NCBI GenBank assembly: GCA_007026445.1
Contig: VDMD01000229.1
Coordinates: 1-27,677 of the forward strand
Length of the DNA: 27,677 nucleotides
From: Schizophyllum amplum
Lineage: Eukaryota; Basidiomycota; Agaricomycetes; Agaricales; Schizophyllaceae
Direction of reading: 5' to 3'
The position numbers were made by a program, and so were the translations under genes. The notes beneath the pieces are model-generated. The model ran no database searches. It had not been told where the DNA came from and saw nothing but the letters and a program-made list of their open reading frames with translations. Shown one piece after another: positions 10,306-19,043 of the stretch; positions within the stretch are counted from its first letter, which is position 1; each line of letters starts with the position of its first letter.

Positions 10306-10627
10306 ATTAGCTGCCTGGTAGCTGTGACGGGATTGAGGAGGAACGGAGAGACAGAGATCTGCTATCTGCTAAAGTTGACTGAGGTGTAGATACACCAGAT
10401 CTTGACTGATACAGGCAAGGATGATGATTCGATGTGACCCTTCAGGCCTGCAAACACCACGGACAATCAAGCCCCCGTGGGTTCAGGACCTCAAAGTTCA
10501 ACCTTCGAGTAGTGGGACTGAGAAGCACGGACTTGTTGTGTCCGTATCCGCAGTCTTTGTTCTTCGGGCTTGCAGCTAGGAATGACGTCATCGACCGCTA
10601 CAAGCTCGAAGTACACATCCGATGTCC
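10306..10627. other. intergenic, no gene seen
   Basis: 322 nt between the stop of the SNM1-family gene and the start of the ABM-like gene, both on the minus strand. It is the likely promoter of the latter and 3' UTR of the former. The plus-strand frame at 10434-10805 is a shadow with no family features. Confidence 0.5.
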
Positions 10628-13600
10628 CTACTTCCCTGATTCCTTCCACTGCCGCCGCTCAATCGCATCTATTGCTTTCTGCCGCCGAGCAGGGTACCCA
10701 GCCCTCACTAATCGTGCCGACATGAGCCGCCGCTCCCTCTCCTTCCTACTCCGCTTGCTCTCGCCTATCTGCTCCTCATCCGGTATTCGTGCAGACCTCG
10801 GCTGAGTCGTCGTAGCCTCTTTCAATACGGACGCCTTAGTCGACGTATGCGCGAGTTGCAACTGCGGTAGCTTCGCCATCATCTCAGCCGTCGCGTGCCC
10901 TCGGCCGAGAGGTGTCGGAGATGATGGGTCAAGCGCTCGCCTCCGTGGTGGCGTGCCGCGCCCCATGGCCACCGGAGGCGTTGCCCACGATGTCGGCGAC
11001 AGCCTCGACAGAGGAGAGACCCGACACGCCGGCATACCCGCTGGCGGGTTTGGCATCCTATACCGCGCCTCCGACCGTGGCGAGACCGTCACCACGCGAT
11101 ACGTGCCGAACTCGGACGGGAGTCTCGCTCGGCGGGGTGTTGAAGGGCTGAGGTCCGTGGGCTGTAATGGGTTGACCTTCGAGATTTGTATCGGACTGAT
11201 CTCCTGGAACTGCAGCGGCACATGTCGCCGGCTGAGGGCCGGGGAGACCGCTTCCGCTTTTACGGGCAGAGCATAGCTGGTGATAGATTTGAAAGGAGAT
11301 GGGGCGGTGGCACCGAGCGAAGGAAGGGCGCGACGCTTGAAGGCCGAGAACGGCACTCGAGGATCCAACTCGGCATGTTTGCGCTTCCCCAGACTCGTCG
11401 GCGTGCGTGGCGGCTTCGGGCCCAGAGGCGAGCTGACCGGTGTCAGACGGCTGGCGAAGTTGATGTGGACAGTTGACCGCCCCTCGCTATTGACAGGCTT
11501 GTCAATGTGCGTCCGCTGCTCGGCATTGGCCCGCACGGGGCTGGAAGCAATCGCAGATGACTTCGATGCCGGCGAAGACGAAAGCATAGCCTGTGACCGC
11601 GATATCCCAGCCTGCTCCCAGAAAAGGGCCACTGCAGTCCTCCCTCGCTCCTCGTCGTCATCCGTCTCCTCGTCACTTTCCGGCAGCCGGGAGGGGAGCT
11701 TGCCTCGTGCTCGCGCCGATAGAGCCTCTATGCCTGGTTTCGGGGGCGCTGGGGCGTGCGCGCCTTCCTGCCCACTAGCAGGACCTCCCGCCTTGATCGC
11801 CGCGCCTGTCATCATCCCGTCCAGTGTGACACTTTCCTTCAATCCATTCGCCACTGACACCGGGCTCGACCTTCCAGTCAACAACCTATCCACCACCGCG
11901 ACCTCTTCCACCGACAAATATTCGGCCAACACCCGAATCCGCTTGCGCAAATGCCCGTCGCTCGCCCAGCGCGCTGCCGCGTCGTCAGCACCCGCACCCA
12001 TGAGGTTTTTGAGCGCTGCATCGCCTTCTTCGTCCTCTACGCGGTCCATGAGGTCGAGGTGGACACGAGGGTCGGTAGTGAGGGGAGCGTCTGTGTATGG
12101 TACAAACGGAGAAAGGCAATCCACGAACATGCGATCGATGCAGAACCAGTCGAGCCCGTGAAGTGCAGGAGTAAGGGTGTTCGGCACGACGCGGCGCGGG
12201 CGGAAGAGCTTGACAAAGGCCTGCAGCTCGGGCAGGGGCGAGTGACGAGAGAGAGGGACAAGCTGGGGGGGCGGTTAGTCGGGCCCAGCATAACGTCGAT
12301 AGTGCGAGTAGGAGGAAGAAGAAGACAAGGAAAAGAAAGGCTACCGGGATAGAGAAGTCTTAAACTGGCCAGCCCACTCACCAGCACATTCGGTCCATTG
12401 CCCGCCTCCAGTGCTGCCTTCTGCTCTGTCATATATTGATTCCAATTATCCTCCTCCATATTCACTGGGTTCACGTATATCACGCGCTTCCCGGTGCGGC
12501 TAACTGCTTTCCTCGGGTGTCCCGCCTCATCGTCTACAGCCACCTCTTCGCAGCGGTCAAACCGTTCACACGCATGGAAGCGCGTCACCCCTGCATCCAG
12601 GGTGGCGATTCCGCGCAGGAAGCTGTCGCTAATGTGCGTATATATGTTGTACTTGTAGCGGTCGAAATGGATCTGGGGGAGATAAGTGAGCGTAGGTGCA
12701 AGACTATAGGGACAGTGATGATGCAGGAGTAAGTCAGAGAGAGATGCAGTGACAACAAGGATACAGCGGCATAGGAAAGGGGAATGTGGCGTACCGGCGC
12801 ATTGAACGCCTGTGCTATGGCTTTGAGCACGTCTTCATAGCCCCAGGTCCACGAGTTGATGAAGAAATGCGTGGAGGGCGAGTAGAGGCTCATGAGCTCA
12901 ATGAGACCAGCTGTTGCGTGGGCCTGCATGTGTAAAGCTAAGGGATGTAAAAGAGGGAGGTGAACAGGCGTACTTTCGAGGGGACCTTCAGCACGGACGT
13001 GACCGTTGCGGTGTCGAGATATATGGCGTCGAGAGTCTTCATGATGGGTCGTTCTGATGGCGGTAGAGTAGCAAGAAATCTGCTGTGGATGTATGGTTGC
13101 AAGCGGGGATGTCGCGTGAGGTTGTCGAGGAACCATGGTTCTGCGCGAAAGTCGCCGGTGTGTAGGATAGCTCCTTGGCTTCCTTCAATGAGATACCTGA
13201 AGCAATTGATGAGTTGAGAGGGATTGAATGCGCATATAACACACATTACGGCTCCGGGGCAATGGTTGGCATCTATCAATGTTACTGTTACTTCGTCATC
13301 ACCCGATAATTCGATGGTGGTGGGTGTGTCGAGGGGGATTGGTTTCTACGCTATTCAGCGGGAGACATTGACCACATGAAGCTGACTTACAAGCAAGTCC
13401 CTCGCACCAGTATAGTACATGGTGCCATCTGGACATTGCACCGGATCGACCTTGAGATGAGAGAAGGTTCGTGTCTTCTCAGCGCGAATGTCCATATCAT
13501 ATAACGCGCGCTCCTTGTACACCTCCTGCCTGAGCAGCATTTCCTTCGCGTCTGGCGAGCAAAGGACCCTATATCCGAACGATTTGGCTGACAGCCCAGT

Positions 13601-13732
13601 GATGTGGTCGGAGTGTGTATGTGTGAGCAGGTGCAGGAGCGGTGTTATGCCTTCTGAGTTGCTGCCCGTAAATTCATCGACGCGGATATGGTAAGGGAGA
13701 ATGAAGGATCCTTGCGGGGCGCCTGGAGGCAT
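10628..13732 (-). CDS. SNM1/Pso2/Artemis-family DNA repair nuclease
   Basis: Metallo-beta-lactamase/beta-CASP nuclease of the SNM1 family, which processes DNA ends and interstrand cross-links in the nucleus. Exons: 13732-13391, 13345-13243, 13196-12974, 12923-12795, 12672-12382 and 12262-10628, about 907 residues. Motif 2 is HTHSDH (H38, H40, D42, H43); [10 protein letters not shown] (D139-M148) is motif 3; HTGDFR is motif 4; YLDTA, the beta-CASP core and the DRMBL-type block ([13 protein letters not shown]) follow. The catalytic core starts almost at the N terminus and a Ser/Pro-rich, probably disordered tail of roughly 400 residues follows. That order resembles Artemis (SNM1C) more than Pso2, whose core is C-terminal; the subfamily is unsettled. 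A 46-nt GT-AG candidate intron (13242-13197) between motifs 3 and 4 is out of phase with the next exon, while reading through keeps the frame. The other introns fit. It shares a short promoter with the C2 gene. Confidence 0.85.
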
Positions 13733-13929
13733 ATAGCACGCGCTGTGATGGAGGGAGAGAACAAGGCGTAAGCGCCCTCGGGCCTCGGTCCCGAGCCGGC
13801 TGGTCAGGTGATCGTGACACAGTCCGATCCGGATGTCGGACCGGGTGATTGGATCATGGACATCGTTCAAACATCGCCTTCTCACTGGTTCTCAGTACAT
13901 ATATTTCGTCCTCTGCTCCTACCACCATC
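13733..13929. promoter_or_regulatory. 197-nt divergent promoter region (nuclease gene / C2 gene)
   Basis: Only 197 nt separate the start codons at 13732 (minus) and 13930 (plus), so both promoters and 5' leaders overlap here. An AT-rich ACATATAT lies near 13896-13903, and CCACCATC precedes the C2 start. No named binding site is claimed. Confidence 0.5.
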
Positions 13930-16077
13930 ATGTCTAAGGAGGACCGCATCGGCACGCTCATTGTCGTCGTGCTCAAGGCGAAGAATCTCCTCGACCGTCA
14001 TTCGTTCTACAAGCAGGACGTGTTCTCCCAGGTTGCGCTGAATGGTCCGTAACGGTACTTATAAGCATACAGCTCCATGCAATATGCTGACCCCCGCACA
14101 GGAAGTGAGAAACGTACAAAGGTTGATGTCAAAGGCGGCCAGCACCCAGTCTGGGACGACGAGCTGCGCTTTCCTGTTATGAAGGACACGTCCGACAAGT
14201 TCAGGAAGCTCGAAGTGACCTGCTTCTCGAAAGAATCGAAATCCGACGACTCCCTGGGCTCCGGGATACTAGACATTACAGACACGCTCAAATCGGGCGA
14301 GTTCGATGGTGCGTTTACGATCACTACCCCGACCATACATATCTTGATGTTTCGCACAGACTGGATCCCTCTCAAGCTGAATGGCACTCAGCGGGGAGAA
14401 GTATACCTAGAGATGACCTACTATGCAAACGGTCCCGCCCCAGCCAATTACAACACCCTAGAGCGGCGCCCTTCCAAGCTCAAGCCTGCTGATCGGTTAT
14501 GGCGCCCGCCTGTCACCCCTCCCAAGGGCTCGCCGCTGCGTAACGAAGCACCCCTTCCTGATCCCAGTCGCCATCTGCTCCCCCCAAGCGCCGCATCCGG
14601 CGCATCGAAGCGGGCCACTTCTCCATCGCCTTCCAGGCATGGCGACGGCACGGTCCTGCCTCCCTTAGGTGCAGGTGCAGGTGTTCAACCAGGCGCTTCG
14701 AGCATCCCTGGCGGCCATGTACCGTCTATCCTGCGACCGGGTAACCCCAAATCATCCACCGCGCCTACCGCGAAGAATCATGGCCGTCACTCGAGCGGGG
14801 GCCTGCCGCCTCTTCCGCAGGAAGAGATAGACACCAGCAAGTATACCGGAGACATCAGCAAGTACACCGGAGACACTAGCAAGTACACTGGAGATATCAG
14901 CAAATACACCGGCGATACCAGTAAGTATACGGGGGACACGAGCAGATACACTGGAGCGGCAAGCGTTCAGCAGCGTCCGGTCTCGTACTTGGCCCCCTCG
15001 CAGCACCAGCTATACCAGCCGCCCGACAACAACGTCGGCGGCTTTGCCTTCCCAGTGCCCGGTCCCACGCCCGCTCCCGCGACACCCGTCCCCTACGCCA
15101 GTACACCCGTCCCCTACGCGAACGCACCTACACCTGCTCCCTACGCGAACGCACCTACTCCGGCGCCATCGCAATACCAAGCTCACGCGCCGTCTCAGTA
15201 TCAAGCGCACGCACCGTACACCGGCGGCTACCCCCAGCAGCCCTACCCGCGTGTCGAGCCTTATGCCCCTCCCCGCGGCGAGCCCTACGCCCCTCCTCGT
15301 GGCGATCCGAGTCCACCTGGTGGCTACCCCGCCTCCCCGGGCCCGCTGTCGCCGCAGATGCAAGGCCCACATAGGCAGGACTCGTTCCCCGACCCCTACC
15401 TGCAGAGGCGTTACCAGACGCCGCTGCCGCTTCCCCCGGGGCACGAGCAAGAAGACCGCCGACGCCAGGAAGAAGAGCAGCGACGTCAGGAGGAAGAGCA
15501 GCGGCGTCAGGAGGAAGAGAAAGCGCGCGGTGAAGAGACGCGGAGGCAGGAAGAAGCAAGGCATGCGGAGGAGGCACGACTAGCGGAGGAGACCCGGCGC
15601 CTGGAAGAAGCACAACGCGCAGAGGAGGCCAGGGTGGCGGAGGAAACTAAGAGGGCAGAGGAGGCCAAGCGCGCGGAAGAACAGGCACGGCGAGCCGCCG
15701 AGGACGCGCGCCGCGTGGAGGAGGCCCGTCGTGCGGAGGAGGCCCGCCGCGAAGCCGAAGAGGCGCTCCGTCGCGCGGAAGAGGCGCGTCGGCGCGCCGA
15801 AGAAGCGCGCCTAGCGGAGGAACGGCGCATCGCCGAGCTGCGGCGGGAGGAGGCGCGTCGGCGCGCCGAGGAGGAGGACCGCCAAGCCATGTTGCGCGCG
15901 CAGGAAGACCTGATGCGTGAGGAGCGGGCCGCGCGGGAGCGGGCTGACGAGGAGGAGCGGTTGACGCTGTTGCGGCTGCAGGAGGAGGAGGAGCGGTCGA
16001 TGCGGGAGCAGGAGCTGCGGGATATGGAGATGGCGCGGCAGCTGGACAGGGAGCTTAACCTTGCGGAGGAGAGATGA
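13930..16077 (+). CDS. C2-domain protein with heptad repeats and long charged helix (Inn1/Fic1-like)
   Basis: Exons 13930-14044, 14102-14308 and 14360-16077 give 679 residues; introns are 57 and 51 nt. The second intron is a multiple of three, so the unspliced frame stays open, but splicing restores the C2 strand EFDDWIPLKLNG. A single C2 domain spans about residues 8-130 (starts GTLIVVVLKAKNLL, ends GEVYLEMTYY). A Pro/Ser-rich linker follows with LPPLP-like SH3-ligand patterns, then six tandem copies of (T/I)SKYTGD at 14833-14958, then repeats of YANAPTPAP, QYQAHAPS and EPYAPPRG. The last 200 or so residues (from about 15450) are almost wholly E, R, A and Q, as in a single alpha-helix or coiled coil. 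An N-terminal C2 plus Pro-rich tail matches yeast Inn1 and fission yeast Fic1, cytokinetic-ring proteins; this is an inference, and the long helix is not part of those. Confidence 0.8.
14833..14958 (+). repeat. six tandem 21-bp units encoding (T/I)SKYTGD
   Basis: Six in-frame 21-nt units; the last reads TSRYTGA. Synonymous differences among copies (AAG/AAA, TAT/TAC, ACC/ACT/ACG) show they are not freshly duplicated. Each unit offers Ser, Thr and Tyr residues that could be phosphorylated. Confidence 0.85.
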
Positions 16078-16442
16078 GAGATGTGACTGGACGGAGAAGC
16101 CGTGATTGTATGATGAGCGCTGGCTGTTGTTGTAAGCCGGTCAATCTGTACGAATGTCTGCCACAGAGTACGTCAAGTATACCTTTCTATCAGGACACCA
16201 ATGTATCCTTAGAAGCTCCATCGATATTCATTATTTATCGGATTCTTTCATTTTAGGCATGCACGCTAGCTCGTTTGCCACAAGATGTAAACAACTTCTC
16301 TGTGCCTGCACCCCTTGGGCCTTCATATAAGAAGTTCATAAAACATCGGACGAGCGCCCGATATGGCAAGCCTTCAGTCCTAAAAAGGAAGGCTTTGTGG
16401 CCTTTTCGGAATTTCGGACGCAAATGAACAGAAGTTAGGAGA
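16078..16442. other. intergenic, no gene seen
   Basis: 3' flank of the C2 gene. A T-rich segment near 16226-16256 and ATAAG/ATAAAA near 16326-16340 could hold polyadenylation signals. There is no open frame of note apart from low-complexity minus-strand frames that extend into the inverted-repeat element. Confidence 0.4.
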
Positions 16443-16499
16443 TCTGGGACGACAAATCCGCCGTCCGCCGATTCGGCGGATGATGGCGGACACACGTGG
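16443..16499 (+). repeat. left terminal inverted repeat
   Basis: 57 nt, inverted relative to 17068-17144. It contains an inner palindrome-like CCGCCGATTCGGCGG and ends in CACGTGG. Confidence 0.75.
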
Positions 16500-16527
16500 C
16501 GCAGACCCTTCGCAGAGACACCACGGA

Positions 16528-16718
16528 CTCTCCGCGGAGACCCTCCGCAGACTCTCCACGAAGACTCCCGAAAGACGCCAAAACCTTCCTACAGTACAAA
16601 GTGCACTGGTATGTATTATCGGGAGGCCTATCAACGTATATAAGTACTCGCCACTAGTCGTAGCGCTCACATTGTCAACAGCGGAGAGTACAAGGGTGGA
16701 TGGGGTCTCCGCGGAGAG
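16528..16718. repeat. internal inverted repeat pair, CTCTCCGCGGAGACC
   Basis: CTCTCCGCGGAGACC at 16528-16542 is the exact reverse complement of 16704-16718. Each arm also contains the palindrome TCTCCGCGGAGA. It is nested inside the terminal repeats. Confidence 0.7.
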
Positions 16719-16768
16719 TCTTTGTGAAGAGTCTGCGCGGACCCTTCGCGGAGGCTCTTCACAAAGAC
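16718..16768. repeat. strong hairpin, 22-bp arms
   Basis: Arms 16718-16739 and 16747-16768 pair with two mismatches; the arm core is GTCTTTGTGAAGAG. They are separated by a 7-nt loop. This is the most stable local structure I noticed in the window and lies near the middle of the inverted-repeat element. Confidence 0.7.
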
Positions 16769-17067
16769 CTCCCATGTCAGAGACCATCTACTGAGCCCCT
16801 CTGTAGTTTCGAGCTCAAACTATCAGGCCTTCAGGTGTTACACCGTTACACGTGTCTGTAAGAACAAGAGATTCACCCAAAAAGGCAACTTTAAAGCAAA
16901 AGCGCCGATCACCCCAGGATCACCCCTACATACCCTGACAACGAGACCGTGGCGACCCTCGAGCTTCCTGGAAGCCGGCCATAGCATTTTGGGAGTCTTC
17001 GGCCTTGCAGGACGTCGCACACGGCGTCCAGGACCTTGAAAAGGACTTGTGCGCCGTCATCGTCTCA

Positions 17068-17144
17068 CCACGTGTGTCCGCCATCATCCGCCATCATCCG
17101 CCATCATCCGCCGGATCGGCGGACGGCGGATTTGTCGTCCCAGA
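17068..17144 (-). repeat. right terminal inverted repeat with decamer array
   Basis: 77 nt, inverted match to 16443-16499, extended by two extra CCATCATCCG units (three in tandem at 17081-17110). The decamer difference between the ends suggests slippage after insertion. Confidence 0.75.
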
Positions 17145-17571
17145 ACCGCGATGCTCTCCCAAATGAAGGAACATTGCACTTGATGCAGTCAGCCTCGGGA
17201 CCGCGTTCATCTTATGCTGTCGATCAAGGGTATAAAGTACAACTCCTGGTATGCAAGCCGCAGGAAGCTTATTCAGGTCCGCCGGGATAGTGACCGCGGG
17301 CCCCGGGGTTAGCTTCGAACTTCCCCAAGCACCGAGTTCGGACAGCCTCAAAGAAACCCTTGCCCCTCTGAATACAGGAAAATAAAGTCCAGATAATGAT
17401 GATGACATAGTACAAATGCTCCCAGGTATACAGAAATGAGCGACATCCACGAAACTAAGATACAAACGAGCGACAGCGCAGTTGCAGTCGTCTAAACGGG
17501 TCGTGAGAGGTCATTCATGCGAGCAGACACCGCTCCCCCGTGTCTGACTACCAAGGACAAGCTCTGCCACC
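17145..17571. other. intergenic, no gene seen
   Basis: 3' flank of the 7-TM gene, on the minus strand. It contains a GC-rich CCGCGGGCCCCGGGG at about 17293-17307. I see no gene, RNA gene or obvious repeat. Confidence 0.45.
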
Positions 17572-19043
17572 TCACGCCATCGAGCCCGAGAACGAAAATG
17601 TCTTCCCCATCTGCCCAGATGTCGGGGAGAAGACGGTTGGGCTGTCCAGGTTGAGCTCCACAACGGAGTCTTCCCTTTCGATCCCGTAGTTGTCTCTGTC
17701 GTAGCACTCGCGGTCGTCCCGCGTGCGCGCCGGGTGCACCGCAGACATCGACACGTGGCGCAAGCCGCTGAAGTTCACAGACACACTCGTGCGCTGCGAG
17801 TCCGAGCGATTTGTCGAGCGCACGACGATGGTGGAGAACTGCATAGTAGGGAGATGAGCGCTGTCAGAACGGAGTAGATGCATCAGGCGGGAGGAGCACT
17901 GACAATGATAGCGGTTACAGGCGCGTACTGAGCAGTGAGTTGATAGTTAGCGTCGATGCACAGTTCACATGCAACGGATATGGCCGCACCATGTCTGCCA
18001 TGAGTGGGTATACGGCTGAGGACGATAAGGAAGAGAAAAACATTCCCGCGAGCCAGAGTAAGTTGACGGCAGCTGCGCAAGAGTCAGAAAATCTCGTGCT
18101 TCGTTGACATGACGATGCGGGCGTACGTACCGGACTCTGTGATAATCGCGCCAACACGCAGAACGCGCCGTGAGTGGTCGGGAACGCTGACACGACCCGA
18201 GCCGCGATGGCTTCGCCATAAGCGGGCAGAGATGAGAGCTGAGTGGCAGATAAGCACGAATAGGACTCCGAGGGACTCTGTGCAAACTTACCAGTACAGA
18301 TGAGGTTGATGGCGAAGCACGCGGCTCCGAATCCAACTTGCGCATGCGTGAGCCTCGGTACATCCGTCTCCAACGCTTGCAGACTGTGGTCAACCATAAA
18401 TTCATGATACAAGCTCCACCCGAGGAGACCTGCAAGTCTGGGTTACAAGCGACACGAATGCATATGCGGATACGCACCCAATTCCCCGCCGAAGACAGCG
18501 AAAGGTAAGATTAGGAGCCAGTAATTCGGGCGCCAAAGAATGAAACTGCGATAGACCTGCAGAGAACGCATGTCAGAGAACGTAACCTGCGACAGGCAAC
18601 CGAGGACATACGAGAAAGGCATCCGACACGGCGACCGCCACCAACGTGCATGTCACGTTGATGATGTGCTTCAGGTTATATCCAGTGAAGTCGATGGTCG
18701 GACCAGTCTCCTCGCTCGTCATGTGGGCGAGGAAGGCGATGTCGGAGCATACCGCCTACAGTAGCGCAGTCAGCGTGTGGACAGCCCGTGAGCACAGTGC
18801 CACGCACCGTGGTGGTAAGCATGAACAAGCAAGCGCTTGTCCACGACATGTATACGAAGGTCGACGTGGAGGTCGACCTGCGCTTCTCCGTCAGAAGTCG
18901 CGCATGCTGCACCGATGTACAAAGGTAGACTCCTGCAATCGATGTCAGGGGCACAGTACATACCATCGTCACACGCGCCACTAACCGTAAAGGAGGACCT
19001 CCAGAGCCGTGCCTATGGCAGTGGCTTTGGCAATGGTGAGCAT
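17572..19043 (-). CDS. basidiomycete seven-helix integral membrane protein, function unknown
   Basis: Resembles the large basidiomycete families of uncharacterised 7-TM proteins; no function is known. Eight exons: 19043-18986, 18932-18808, 18755-18612, 18556-18478, 18429-18292, 18238-18131, 18072-17904 and 17838-17572, about 362 residues; introns are 48-65 nt. The start is MLTIAKATAIGTALEVLLYG. Hydrophobic segments: residues about 5-27, FVYMSWTSACLFML, a segment around INVTCTLVAVAVSDAFL, FILWRPNYWLLILPFAVF, VGFGAACFAINLI, VNLLWLAGMFFSSL and an amphipathic last one. The family-typical C-terminal block QYAPVTAII then FSTIVVRS is reached only after a one-base slip near 17920 (a base missing in CTCAG/TACGCG). 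The hydrophilic tail ends TFSFSGSMA. Phases of all the other introns agree, which supports the model. Confidence 0.75.

Larger units (their letters stand above)
16443..17144. mobile_element. 702-bp terminal-inverted-repeat element, non-autonomous (MITE-like)
   Basis: The left end (16443-16499) and the reverse complement of the right end (17068-17144) match almost perfectly: TCTGGGACGACAAATCCGCC, then the CGTCCGCCGA block, then CGGCGGATGATGGCGG and CACACGTGG. They differ at one base (GATTCGG/GATCCGG) and by two extra copies of the decamer CCATCATCCG on the right (17081-17110 holds three). Inside are nested inverted repeats. No transposase or other credible coding sequence is present. I see no clear target-site duplication next to the ends, so the true termini or mechanism may differ. 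It sits in the convergent 3'-3' gap between two genes, a tolerant insertion site. It could also be an old fold-back structure rather than a transposon. Confidence 0.6.

Noticed and set aside
11280..12161. 293-codon plus-strand frame
   Set aside because: Antisense to the large last exon of the nuclease gene; biased composition, and the minus-strand frame continues a known family.
15010..15890. Long minus-strand frames rich in Ser, Arg and Leu
   Set aside because: Shadows of the repetitive E/R/A/P-coding exon of the C2 gene.
17081..17110. CRISPR-like array from the CCATCATCCG decamers
   Set aside because: The units are contiguous, with no spacers, in a eukaryotic genome; this is a simple tandem repeat within an inverted repeat.
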